Source: Oscheius onirici
Taxonomy: Eukaryota > Nematoda > Chromadorea > Rhabditida > Rhabditidae
Assembly: GCA_932521025.1 (NCBI GenBank)
Contig: OW051473.1
Span: 124,001 to 188,000 of the forward strand
Length of the DNA: 64,000 nucleotides
Reading direction: 5' to 3'
This document shows, piece after piece, positions 1-10,967 of the stretch. Position 1 is the first letter of the stretch; each line of letters opens with the position of its first letter. The position numbers and the translations under genes were made by a program. The notes beneath the pieces were generated by a model. It worked only from the letters and a program-made list of their open reading frames with translations. It made no database searches and was not told the DNA's origin.

Positions 1-665
1 TCGTTTATAACGAGGACAATGAGTCAACTCCCACGCTACGCTAGCTGATTCCAGTTCGGTTGCGATCAGCATACGCTGCGCTCGCTTTTCCGTTTTTCTC
101 TACCACAAAACAATAGTGTATCCTCAAATTTTCTGCGTGTACATCTTCGTTTAACTGATGGGTCCGAATGTTCTCGGAGATGCGCTTTTTCGGGCACGTA
201 GTTTGTTTGCATAGCTAAAAGAGGATATCGATCTTCTCTATTGTTTCTTCGATCACCCTGAGCCCTGCTCTCTGATAGACTTGTCTTCTTAGTCTTGGTT
301 TTTTAGCTTTTTGTCAATATCTCCCGCCTCTCTTATTGATTTTAATCAAAGCAAACTGACCATTTTCCCAGTAGGCATCTCAATCTTTTATTTGGGGCCT
401 GCTTTTTTATACTTCCTGTCCGTGGCCTAACTGTAGTTTCAATTGTAATTTTCAACACTTTTATCTTGGCAGAATACTGATTTTTTGTGTTTCTGAATTG
501 GCCAGCAAAATTCAACTTCCGATACACGTGATCTTCAAAGTCCCCTTGCGGTGTCTGCGCGACCATCTACTGTCTTGTGAGGCGGAGTACTTTTTCGCGG
601 GCGAAAGTGCAAGCTCCTTCGTACAAATCATGTCTCTTGCCTTCGGGTTATACAATATTTTTCAG
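1..665. other. 5' flank without a recognised gene
   Basis: No convincing coding exon is seen here. A short open frame runs into the first exon of the following gene, but it is AT-poor by chance and lacks a splice-consistent start. A TTTTTCAG immediately before the ATG at 666 looks like a cis or spliced-leader acceptor. Confidence 0.4.
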
Positions 666-1454
666 ATGTCCAAACAGTGGGAAAAGGTGGTCGAACATGT
701 TGGACTACAATCTGCAGAGGCGGAGGTATGTTTTTTCAACATTCAATCTTTTGATTTGCCTCCCAATCAGTTTCATGCATTTCATTTCAAATTGAGACTC
801 AGCAGCCACAGGAGGAAGAGGTCCAATTTTTGTACGAAGTCCAACCGCGACTAGAGGACACTGGAGACTTTCAGTTTCTTCACAAAACTGGTCCGCAGCA
901 TCTGCCTCCTCCGCCGATGGATCCCACGCCTACCGTTCCGGGAGCCGTCTATGTCGTGAGTTGTTTCTTTCATTATTTCTGGCTGAATTTTATTGTTGAG
1001 AAACACCATAAGATTTTATAGACACCTGGTTACAACATTCCGCTCTTTGGACCCATTTTGCCTATCGTTCCTCTGGAGCCAATGATCGCTTGCTTCCCTC
1101 CCATTGGTACTTTCCTTCCGCTTCTTCAGCCGTTTCCCGTACCAGTAAGTTTCACGAAGCTCTAGATCATTTCCGTATTCAAAACGCATAAAATTCTTCT
1201 TATAGATGCGCATCGGTCTCGGTTACCCCGCCTACAACGTCAGCTTTGCGATGAATGTCAATGTTAGTGTCTGTTTCTCACAAACTATAAAGAAAATTCA
1301 GAGACAAGCGAATTTCGGAGCAAATAACCAGCCCGCTGTCGAGGTGAATAATAAACTTTTGTCCTAAATGTAGTTTAAGATTGTTCCCAACCTGAACCAG
1401 GTCACAATCGAAGAGATTACGGACGAGCCCGAACAGAAGCAAGGAGGCGAGTAA
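666..1454 (+). CDS. Proline-rich hypothetical protein (about 162 aa, 6 exons)
   Basis: I do not recognise the family. Six exons join in frame: 666-725, 803-955, 1022-1144, 1206-1262, 1302-1343 and 1401-1454, all with phase-0 introns, GT donors and AG acceptors. The product starts MSKQWEKVVEHVG, has a short acidic segment (QPQEEEVQFLYEVQP), then a Pro/Gly/hydrophobic middle with PPPP and repeated FP, LP and VP pairs, and ends in a charged tail ending KQGGE. There is no signal peptide or clear membrane segment. The ATG at 666 lies directly behind TTTTTCAG, so translation probably starts here after trans-splicing, although an upstream exon is possible. The last intron could alternatively end at 1379, which adds seven in-frame residues. 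A tandem AATAAA stands at about 1743. A low-complexity adaptor or structural role is only a guess. Confidence 0.5.
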
Positions 1455-2138
1455 CATGGAAAAGAAAAGGAATCTAGCAGTTCTCTAATTCCGACTATTC
1501 ATCTTTACCTCGCCTTGCCATATCTTTTGTACTTGTAACTTTGACGGGGGTTTTACTTACATATTCGTTTCTAATAACGGCTTAGTTCCTTACTTTTTGC
1601 TTTTTTTCCTCAATTTTAAGCAAAACTGTGCCCTATTCTTCAGTTTCTCCAATCAGAAACGGCTTTTCCCGACCACAGTAGGACAACTTACCGTTTCAGT
1701 ACGATTAAAGAAACAAATTTTGTTAAGCCCATGACGTTGGTGAATAAATAAAGGATGTTTTTATCAAATGTTTGATATAGTTTTTACGTTTTTAAAATGC
1801 ACACAACTTTCAGGAATTCCAATAAAGAAGAGCGTATTTTCGGGGCCAAATAATCTGCTGCGGTAGTCGGCATTGCGTACTTTTGCTCTCCTCGAGCCGA
1901 TGAGGAGGCCTTCATCCGCGTCCTTTTCGAAACCGTCTTTCAATTTAACAGCATCTTAGTTTCCAGCATTTAATATTGCTAAAATTGTCACTTCGTGACA
2001 GTTGAGAGAAACACACTTACGTTAAAATATATTAGATTGTTGTCCAACGATTTGTTTTGTTTCGAAACACTCATTTCTTGGTATTTTATTAAGTTCTTTT
2101 TTCATTTCATTTTTTCAATTTTATCTGATTTCAGATTT
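1455..2138. other. Intergenic, polyadenylation region
   Basis: AT-rich sequence with a tandem AATAAATAAA at about 1743-1752 that suits 3'-end formation of the upstream gene. No coding exon could be supported. The 5' end of the next gene may lie in its distal part. Confidence 0.4.
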
Positions 2139-4129
2139 CAGTTGGTGCCAAACAGTCAGTCCCAAGCAGGCAAAGACAACCGACGCGATGTAGGCTTTGC
2201 CGTTTGGCTTATTGACCAATATTTAGGCTTTCGGTTTACTCGCACGGCAATGAACGACCGAAAAAGCGACCCCTCATCAGTCAAGAAAAGATCCAGGAAC
2301 TTGTCCGGAAGCAAGAAATCTACTTCATTCAAAGCCCTTGGTACTTTTTTTATCCCCATTTTGACATAATCTTCACTTTTCAGTCCGAAGAGGAGACCTC
2401 GCGTTTCCTACATTTTAAACAAAGCCTGTCATGCAAATCAAAGTCTCTTTTCTCCAACTGCGGAGCAGCTGTAGGCCTTGTGCTTGTTTAGTTTAATCGA
2501 TCTTTTTAGAGAAATGCATCTCCAGAGGACAGTCCGTTCAATGCCGCCATGTACCGAACCGACAGAGGCAAGAATGGTGGAGGACATCGTGGCAACGACC
2601 CGCATGATGCAGGAGGAGAGAAGAGAAATGTAAGTTTTTAAATGTTTAGTTTTTGCTTGATTTTCAGCGCAATCTGAATATAAAACTAATTCGGTGCTAT
2701 CGTTAAAGCTAGAACTCCCACTAGACAAAAATTTCGGCTTGTAACAGTCCCGTCACGATGGGATCCGTTAAGAAAACGCTATTCACAGCAGACTCCAATT
2801 AGATCACTAAACAGACAATGACGTCGATGCAGAGACGGCTCATGAGATCGATTTTTGTCATTTCCCTCCCTAACAGTCGTCTAAAAAAGCAAAAAATGTT
2901 CCTATTACTTATTCTCAAAAATATAAGAATTGTCAGTCGATTATTCAAAAGCAAAAGAATGCACATCAATGTCATCCAACTTGACTAAAGTTTTTTGGTC
3001 AACCCGCTTACCAGTTAAACGTTTTCGACACCAACTTTTTCGGGAGCGTGGAGGGCAATCATAAATTGTGTAAATGCTTGGAGAGTTCCCATAAAATTTG
3101 TAAATGCATAGTCTTTACTCAATTTGACTTTATTAATCGCAATTTGCAGCCCTCCGTCAAAAACCGTGCATCATCGCCGATTTTCGAAGGAATGGGATGA
3201 AGATTATTTAGAAGCTCTTGGTCTTCCTAGCTCAGAAGAAATTGCCCTCTGGTCTAGACGAGTGTATCTCTTGATTATGAGTGGTCTCAAGATGAACATG
3301 ACTGAGATCGGTCAAATCAGACTAATAAGAAGACGCGCCATGAACAGAATAAGGTGCCGAAATCGGTACCACGAGAACAAACCAAGGTTTGCTTTAATAT
3401 ATTTTGAAATTCTTGATTTTCCAGAGATATGGCTACTGAAGAGGAGTCTCTAGATTATGAACACAATCAGCAAGAGACGTTTGAGACTGAGGTAATAGAA
3501 GAAGAAGAAGGACAGCAGTATGCTGCCGATAATGCCGCTGAACCAGTGGATCTAAATAATGACCAAGAACTTGTAAGAGAAGCTGGAGAAGCAGTTGAGG
3601 AACATGATCTTCCCGCACAGGATGCTACTCAAGGATCAATTGATGACATCATTACTGAAGACGTGGAAAAGCCAGCTCAAGAAGCAGAAATCGTTACAGA
3701 TGAACCTGACCCTACCTCTCTGTAAGATATTCTTCTTCGTTTTCATGCAAATGTTTCAGTGATCTGAAGGAAACCCCCGTCTTTAGGACTCGTTACCAGG
3801 CAAGAGAATACAAGCGTCAGCAAGAAGAGTGAGCATTTTTTCGTTTTCTTTGATTTTTTTGACAAAATGAGAACACGGAAAACAAAAACTAATGTGATAG
3901 ATTGGTTGAAAGCGACCAGAGTTGAAGATATTTTTTCAGTTACGCCCTCTGTCAACATTACAAGGAGGTGTCACGCTTGCGGAAGGAGCGTGTGATGAGA
4001 GAAACGTATGTTGTTTTTGAAATATTCATATATTGCATATTTAGCGGGCTCCCAATCGACCAGATAGAAGTTGCAGAAGTCTACGATTTGTTCTACGTGG
4101 TGTATCCCCAGATAACTAAAGAACAATAA
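2139..4129 (+). CDS. Hypothetical charged protein (about 370 aa, 9 or more exons, all phase-2 introns)
   Basis: The family is not recognised. Exons that join in frame are about 2139-2189, 2227-2340, 2384-2470, 2510-2629, 3150-3386, 3425-3721, 3760-3828, 3940-4005 and 4045-4129 (stop TAA). Every junction leaves two bases of a codon, so all eight introns are phase 2. The N-terminal third is basic (ERPKKRPLISQEKIQELVRK). The segment from 3150 is predicted helical (KEWDEDYLEALGLPSSEE). Exon 3425-3721 is strongly acidic, rich in Glu and Asp, without a domain I know. The C-terminus returns to basic and aromatic residues and ends YPQITKEQ. No signal peptide or membrane segment is visible. The first exon is incomplete: no in-frame ATG was found, so the start is uncertain. 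The intron at 2630-3149 (520 nt) is long for this locus, and two separate genes cannot be excluded. Confidence 0.5.
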
Positions 4130-4427
4130 TAGAAAAAGATCTGCGTTGAACTTATTCTACTGTTTTCACACCCGTTTTATTCATTCCAGTCTCGTCTTTT
4201 TGATCCCAGTGTCCAGATCTCTGATCAACTCTTGTACAGATAATAAATATTTAGTTTGATATCGTTGAAAAGGATGCCAAAACAATGACTGTCTTGTTTC
4301 TTTTGGCAAAAAAGGTTGTTTTTACACTCCGAGAAAAAGCATAAAAAGCAACAGCAATGCAGTAACGAATCAAGTACGAATCAGGGCTTGGCGGAATGTT
4401 CTGTAACTTCTGTTTGAAACACAGACA

Positions 4428-4828
4428 ATGTCTTTACTCGCCGGCATTGTAACGAGTAGAAGCATTACAACTACGTCTTCGTTTCATGCGGCTCTCTTCT
4501 CTTCAAGCTACGTTTTATATAGATTTTATAGCAAGAGAACCAGTCTTAAGCCCAAGCTTTTGAATACATGGAAGCGTTGTGACAAAAACAAGAAGTTTAA
4601 GACGAACAAACTGACCTTGGTGAGATTTGGTCACTTCCAGATTTTATAGTTATGTTTTAGCAGGCGCTGTTCGACAATTACAGTGACATCTGCAGACGAA
4701 AACTGGACTGTTTTGAAGGACTGTACCGAAAGTTGAAAAATGAAATGGATGACATACAATTCGATTACCTCAGCAAGAATTTGATAGAGAAGAATATAGT
4801 TTTCGTTATAATCATACATTCGAGCTAG
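4428..4828 (+). CDS. Small protein with a mitochondrial-presequence-like N-terminus (119 aa)
   Basis: Two exons, 4428-4619 and 4661-4828, join at phase 0 across a 41-nt intron (GTGAG to TTTTAG). The first 37 residues are rich in Ser, Thr, Arg and hydrophobics, without acidic residues, and run through SSYVLYRFYSKR. Nematode mitochondrial presequences often look like this. The second half is charged and helical (QALFDNYSDICRRKLDCF, then EMDDIQFDYLSKN) and ends in a short hydrophobic stretch before the stop. Size and layout would suit a small mitochondrial ribosomal or respiratory accessory protein, but I recognise no family signature. It lies 298 bp downstream of the preceding gene on the same strand, with its own apparent promoter gap. 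Confidence 0.5.
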
Positions 4829-5490
4829 CCAGCTTGTTTTCGCAATGTTTCGGTTGAAAATTATACACGGTATCTTTTCGCTGTTTTTTTAAATATCCTA
4901 TATCATGATAACTCCAATTTTCAAATTCTGAAAAACGAGAATACACAACATTCCTTATCCCTTTTCACATGTTCTATGTGGTTTTTTTTTACTTATTTGA
5001 CCTTTTCTGCTCCGCGGTAGATCACAAATAGAAAAGTTTCCAACCTTTGCCCGCTACTGTAGCTGCTGTTGACTACTTCAAATATATTCAATCGCAAGAT
5101 TATTTTGAATTTAGAACTTTGCTAACTGTTCATTGCTTTCATAGCATTAAGATTCTTTTCTTACTTTACACTTTGTCTGCACTCTCGTTATCACTCGTTA
5201 CCCTCTCTGCCCGCCGAACCAAAACATCTGACTTGGACCGGGCCGGTCTATATCGATTCTGCGGCCAGCAGTCAGGCAGGCTGCTGCCTCCTGCCGTTTT
5301 CCCCCTACACGAGAGGGGTCGTTCGGCCGTTCAGTCGTTTATCGCTAGAGAACGCTCTCCCTCGCGCGTCTCTGGCAGTTTTTGAGGGGCCGGCGGAACC
5401 AAAGCTCGACATCGTTGTGGTCTTTGAACTTGACTAGCTGATTTCAAAATACTTTCATTTTCAGTGATAGACCGAGAGAGGAGAGTCATC
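4829..5490. other. Intergenic region with a GC-rich stretch
   Basis: No supported gene. An open frame covers 5047-5385 but has no splice-consistent continuation and odd composition. The GC-rich 5200-5370 segment may be promoter or 5' untranslated sequence for the gene starting at 5491, which is preceded by an ATTTTCAG acceptor. Confidence 0.35.
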
Positions 5491-6607
5491 ATGCCATCAA
5501 GGACACGAGCACCGCCGGCAGCCGATCGGCCAACCCATACCATAGAGACTCACGCCTTGGCCCTGTAAGTCTGACAGATCTGGTTCGGGTGAACTTGTTG
5601 ATGTCCTCACGTCCTCAGAGCATGTGACAAGGCGAGGGCCTCTCCGCGTTTCGCAATCGTACTTTATACCGCGTCACTGTCTGCTGTTGACAATTTCCAG
5701 CTCTTCTTGAATCTGAACACACCTGATACATCTCAAAACATGTATCAGCAGCTGTAGAAATAATTCCATACAGAAAGGGGTATGGGTTCTGATTTATAAG
5801 ATTGTTGCTTCAAATCTAGTACTTTGCGTCTAGTTCAAAAGAACCCAATTTTCAGATCTGTGAAACAACAAGGAGGATCTGGCATGAGCTTCAGGAAGAC
5901 TACAGTCGACTACGATTTATACCCGCCATCACCAGAACTCAGCGACGAGTTTCCTGTTATACTATTGCGGCCACAAAAACCGTGTCCGTAAGTAATCAAC
6001 TGGTCTTCACCAACGTTTATTCCAGGATAAGCCCTTCTCAAGAAGAGAATCAAATCTCAGCCGCCGTAGTTCCTGTGGAAAAAGTGGAGGTAGTGAAAAA
6101 AAAGAAGAGGAGGAGGACGGGACTAATCGGAATGCCGAAGAAGAGAGTAAGAGAGTCGACTACTAAGATTGATCCCGTTGTGGTACAATTGCAGCCGGGT
6201 GATCAGCCTGATATCAAGTAGGTTTTTTTAAATACTAAAGGGCTGAACATTTAAAACGATCTTGAAAAAGAAATGAGAAAATTTTCTGAAAAATAAAAAT
6301 ATTTCTTTCAAAACACCAATTTTCAAGAAAGCCAAAAATTTCTGGTTGGTTTAAGGTTAATTACCGAAATAGTACCTAACATTAACCGATTTTCAGACGT
6401 CGTCGAGCTCGTAGAGAAGCGCCGTCAAAAACTGTCGAGCCAGAGAAAGTCCCAGCGATACAGCCAGTACATGCACCACCGGAGTCGGACAAATTACAAG
6501 AACTTCCTGTCGCTGTCAATCCACTGAGCCTCCATCCCAACATTCGTCTTCTTGATTTAAAGATGCCTCGATGGTTCATTCCACCTATGTATCAACATTT
6601 GCAGTAG
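5491..6607 (+). CDS. Hypothetical basic protein (202 aa, 4 exons, all phase-2 introns)
   Basis: Exons 5491-5564, 5856-5987, 6026-6217 and 6397-6607 join in frame; all three introns are phase 2, as in the gene at 2139-4129. The protein has a Tyr/Pro-rich middle (DYDLYPPSPELSDEFPV), then a Lys/Arg cluster (VKKKKRRRTGLIGMPKKRVRES) that could be a nuclear localisation or nucleic-acid-binding patch, another basic run (KRRRARREAPSK), and a hydrophobic, proline-containing tail ending FIPPMYQHLQ. The family is not recognised. A second frame stays open through the first two exons, so the start is not certain; the frame chosen is the only one that reads through the long last exon. Shared phase usage suggests an evolutionary link with the 2-4 kb gene, but no clear sequence similarity was seen. 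Confidence 0.5.
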
Positions 6608-7002
6608 GGTGGACTCTCTCCAAACTGTTGATCTCCCTATCCTTTAAATAGACTGGTTGTGACTCTTCTCCCGTGTACTATCCGTTTGTCATTGTTTTTT
6701 ACTGGTGATATATGCTTTAGCTAGTCATAATTTTTCGGGAATAAATATCTTTCTATGTTATTGTAATGCAAACTGACATGCTTGAAGCCAATTACATTGT
6801 GCACATGACAAATGACTAAACGAGGGGTGGAAATGAATCTTCGTGGATGACCGCGTTACATGTATTAAATAAGTTTTCATCAAATCGTTTGATTTTGATT
6901 TTGTTTTCAGCATTATGTATGCCGCGGTTAGTTGTCACAAGCTTCTGTAAAAGCACATTTATTAAATTTTTGCATATCTTTTTGAGTACAATATCCCCGC
7001 TT
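6608..7002. other. Convergent 3' intergenic region
   Basis: Holds an AATAAA at about 6741 for the plus-strand gene. The minus-strand gene ends at its right edge. No coding sequence is seen. Confidence 0.4.
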
Positions 7003-7588
7003 TCACGCAATGATTCTTCCAAACTCATCCATCGAGCTCATAGACCGTCCTTCATCTCTGTAACTTTGCCAGTGAACATTGGAAGGTTCGTATTGATGAG
7101 GAGCCAAATACCCTCCTCCGAGTGACCGATGATACCCACCGGCTGGTCCTGGAAATGTTTGGTCTCAAAACTTAATACAAAATATACCTGTGATGTCGAC
7201 ACCTTTCTCGTTGAGGAAAAGCAATCGATCAACCATAACTTTTGCTGGAAATTATCATTGTGTTAGAAGATAAAACCGCCCTACCTCGGTGATCAATGCT
7301 GCTTGGCTCTTTGACACCAGAATCTTCAATTGTTTTGAGCTGTTCTGGTGAGAATATACCCTCAAAGAGGGGCTTGGGGTTAGGGAAATCTGTTCGATTG
7401 CGAGCCTTCTCCAGAACAGCCAAGTCCTTTTCGATGTCTTTGGACAAAGCGTGCATTCTGTCTTTGATCTCTTTGATGAGAACAGTCAACGGATCAATGT
7501 CGGCAGGATCCGTAAACTTGGAGACTGCAGAATAGGCATAGCCGACTGTTGATAAAATGACGAACAAGTGCAACATTTTGAAAGCCAT
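7003..7588 (-). CDS. Small secreted protein of unknown family (168 aa)
   Basis: Minus-strand exons 7285-7588, 7188-7244 and 7003-7148 join in frame, with introns of 40 and 39 nt. The start MAFKMLHLFVILSTVGYAYSA is a clear signal peptide with likely cleavage after the AYS/AVS region. A helical, charged segment follows (IKEIKDRMHALSKDIEKDLAVLEKAR, described by composition), then a Pro/Phe stretch around PKPLFEGIFSPEQ, and a C-terminal Gly/Tyr-rich part (GPAGGYHRSLGGGYLAPHQY). No cysteines are visible in the mature part, so it is not a disulfide-rich effector. The Gly/Tyr tail recalls cuticle or egg-shell associated nematode proteins, but that is inference. Export from the cell is the safe conclusion. 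Confidence 0.6.
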
Positions 7589-8126
7589 TTGAGAGTCTCG
7601 TTACGCTTTATATGTGCCTGCGAGGACTTGCTAGCCTGGCCCCAAAAAAGTTGTCTCGAAGTCCTCGAGATTTCTGGCAATAAAAAGTGACGCGCGCGGG
7701 ATGTTAGCCACACCTGGTCGCAAACCATGGCGATTGGAACGGTCATTGTCGGCTTTTTTCCATGGTCCCTTTGAAACTACCAATTTTCCTTGCCAGGTGT
7801 GATATAATCCCAAACGGCGGTATAATCAGCCCTTTTGGGGAGAGATCAGGCACGCACACTCCCGGCGAATATAATTGTTGGTATGTCTCAACAGAAAACG
7901 TGTAAGATATAGGTGATGCTAAAGAAAGGGTATGGAGAATTCCGTAAATTTTTTTGTTTTTTAGTTGCAGATGTTTCCTATCGTATCATAGTACTATCTT
8001 TTGGTGCAAATCAAAAATAGCGCCCTTCGAGATGTAGGTAGAGATCATCCCGATTGCCAGGAAGCTCTTCTGATCTTCGCTATGTTTACATTTCTCTTTT
8101 TTGCTCTCGCGTAACAGTTTAGCAAG

Positions 8127-8584
8127 ATGCGTGCAATTTCGCACTATATTTTGCTGACTTGTGCAATCGGAGCTGAGTTCAAGTTGATTGAGGAAAAGCA
8201 CGTAGCAAGCAATTAAGTTGAACTTCGCGCAAGTTTTCGACGACCATCTTGACAACATATCAGAGTGGCAGCAGATAATTCCAAAGAGAATTGGACTCTC
8301 TTCGCCCAGAGTGGAAGATAGATGGCTCCTTCAGAACATTATGACTTTCTTTGAACTTTTTCAGAACCTCTTTGCCATTCTCAACAACCGAGCCAACGAT
8401 ATTTTGTCGAAACTGTCTAGAAATTATTCTCAACTGTTCATAATATGTATATTTCTTGTTTATTACAGCTCTTCTTAATCTTCAAAAACCTCCGACTAAA
8501 ATGTGGTGTCCATGTCTTTTGATGACAGCCGCCTTGGGACAGCTGTGCGCAAAGTCCTTAGACTCGTTGATCGGAGGAAATTAG
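8127..8584 (+). CDS. Possible small secreted protein, structure uncertain
   Basis: A signal-like start (MRAISHYILLTCAIGAEFKL) opens at 8127 but reaches a stop at about 8216. From 8218 another frame stays open to 8478 with ordinary protein composition (FAQVFDDHLDNISEWQQII) and could splice at 8447-8468 to a further open stretch ending at 8584. Joining the first two parts needs a 16-nt gap, too short for a normal intron, so either there is an indel or these are unrelated frames. Treat as a candidate only. Confidence 0.25.
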
Positions 8585-10967
8585 TTGAGATGGCGCCGCC
8601 TCGAACTTTTAGACTTTAAAATAGACAAAGCACGCTAAAAATTGACTGGCAGAGTATTAAGAAGATGCTGTGAAATGAATGTGAAGAAAATTAAGACTTC
8701 TCATAAAACTCTACACTATCTTAAGGAAGCGATCGATGCAGCTGTGCCTCCGGGGCCGATTCGTGTGTGGTGTAATCCAGACGGGGGCTCCAAGCTCCAG
8801 TGTGTCACCAAATTACTGGCTAGCTTGGCGGCCAAGTCTTTTTAATGGACTCCCGGATGTTGTTCCTTCACCCACGCCTCCACAAGCCATTGACCCCTAT
8901 TTTTTGCGAGATCTAATCCGTGCTTTTGCTTATTTGATGTCATCGTTGCATCAAATCTTGCCCAGCGATCCGTTGTCAAAGCAAACAAAAAAGAGCTCAT
9001 TCCTTTTTTTCTGCCTGGCTTCTAGCATTGGTTCTCGTCCAAATAATACTCGTTTGAAACAAAAACTGGTTCAGCACGTTTCTTAAAGTAAATTTTGAGA
9101 AGGAGTACCTGTTCAAACAAAGTGTAGCGTCTTCGCTTTCATGCAACTCACTTTATAGCGCTTGGTATCGTTTACACTTTTTGATTATTCCTCTTTCCGT
9201 AAAAACATTTTGTCTGTATCCTTCAAAGGTTAATTGAAGTGAGGGGCAAGTTCTAGATGCGTTTTTTGCACGCACCCTCCTCGGCTAAGTGATATTTTTC
9301 CTCATTGCGTCTGGATGCTTCCCGAATGATGAAATCTGCTTAGCGAGAAAAAGAGGGAGAGTCACAGGAATAGCCTCTCCTTGTCTTTCTCACGTTGACC
9401 AAATCAGGGTCTTCCTTGATATGGCAGTCCACCCCCCAAGTCCATAAATTACTCATGTGACGTCTGTTTTGTCTCAATTTCGCTCTCGCGCGTGCCAATG
9501 CCGACGAAAAGCTGAGAAAGTTGGCACGGCGGCGGCTCTTTGTGTTTGGACTCGGGTGGCGGCAAAGTAACGGATAAGTTTGAGCAAATAAGTAATTGGA
9601 TGCTCTTTGGGACTGCAAAGATTTGAGTATCGAATCAGCTGATTTTTTAGTCAGTTTCTGGAAGTTTCCAAAGCGGGTTCTTCTTTCCTCCCAAGGCAAA
9701 TAAATCCTGTCAGTTGCTCGAGCACGGCATTTGACGGCATTCCCGCGACTTTCTGACGCAACAGGCACAACCGTTCTATTTTTTATTTCAGAAGGACATG
9801 TATATTCACGTTCACACTACTTGATAACGGAAAACTTCATTTGCATAGAAAAGTTGATTTTACAATGTTTCCTTGTCTAAGACAAGTTTCAATCGCAATT
9901 TGCCACAAAAACGTCGACTGTCTCTACATTTTTTCTGCGCTGAAAACAATTGTTTGAGGAAGAACCAGAAAAATTCTACAATCTTATTATCTCAAATCTT
10001 CCTTACATTTTAAACACAATGTGGGTGGGGTCAAGTCATTTCCTCTACCGAATGTCTCCTCAAAGTGTCGTCCCTCCCATGCACTTGATTTTGAACAGAT
10101 GTTCCTTTTTCCCTTCTCTTTCACCCCTGGATGCTCTCCTCAGACCTTTCCGGAAACCGAATCGCTTTGCAATAAATCGCCACCTGAGCTCTGCTCGGCT
10201 CTCCCACCCATCAATCACTGAATGTAACACGACTAAAAACGATAACTACAAGAATGCCAAAACGATAACTACAAGAATGCCGTGTTCAGGATAGATTTTT
10301 CGCAAATTTTTTGAAAGACTGATTTCTTGTCAATGTTCGTACGCTCTTGAACCTACTTCTTTTAATCTTTTTGTATACACATCTTTCCTACTTTTGAGCA
10401 TGTAACCTGGGAAGCATTTCATGGTGTAAAAAATTTGGAAGGGTTTTCTGTAAATAAGTTTTTCTGTTATTTCATGGAACCATGTTCGAAGCACACCAGA
10501 ACAAACGTATTTACTGCTGCTCTTTTTCTTTTCTTGACATTCTGTAGCAATTGACACGAGACCCTGTGTAAAGAGCTGCTCATATTCCACACTTTTCCCG
10601 AGGCTGTCAATCGGCGAACTTTCTTCTCTTCCTTGCTCTGTGCCAACTCTGACCCCGCCCCTGTGCTTGATCGCAGCTCCTGTCCCGTCTCACTTTCCAA
10701 TTGATCCTCTCTCTTCACGAGCCAGACAACAGTTTGTCTCCAGTTTGATTGTTCAAGAACTTTTTAAGAACCACCGTGGTCACATGGCCAGAGACAAAAC
10801 AGATCAGTTTTCTGTCGATATTGACAAAACAGCTGAGTAGAATGTGACTTGAAGTCCTTGAGGAGGAAGTTGTTCAGTACCTTTATATCAGAAATCCTGT
10901 ACAACGATTTTAATTAATATGTGTTCTCTCGTTCTTTCTCACTACTATTTCAAACAACGTATTCAGA
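8585..10967. other. Long upstream region of the amino-acid transporter
   Basis: Almost 2.4 kb without a supported exon. Several chance frames (for example 142 codons on the minus strand at 9340-9768) have arginine-rich, unspliced, non-homologous products. A short direct repeat occurs at about 10228-10276 (two copies of a unit containing ACGATAACTACAAGAATGCC). The region probably contains the promoter and 5' untranslated region of the gene at 10968. Confidence 0.4.

Noticed and set aside
8203-8218. 16-nt 'intron' joining the signal-like start at 8127 to the frame at 8218
   Set aside because: Far shorter than any other intron here; more likely an indel or unrelated frames.
8642-9086. Overlapping short plus-strand ORFs
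   Set aside because: Neither frame has a family match, a signal peptide or consistent splice sites.
9340-9768. 142-codon minus-strand ORF
   Set aside because: Arg/Ser-rich product without conserved features; lies in the presumed promoter region of the transporter gene.
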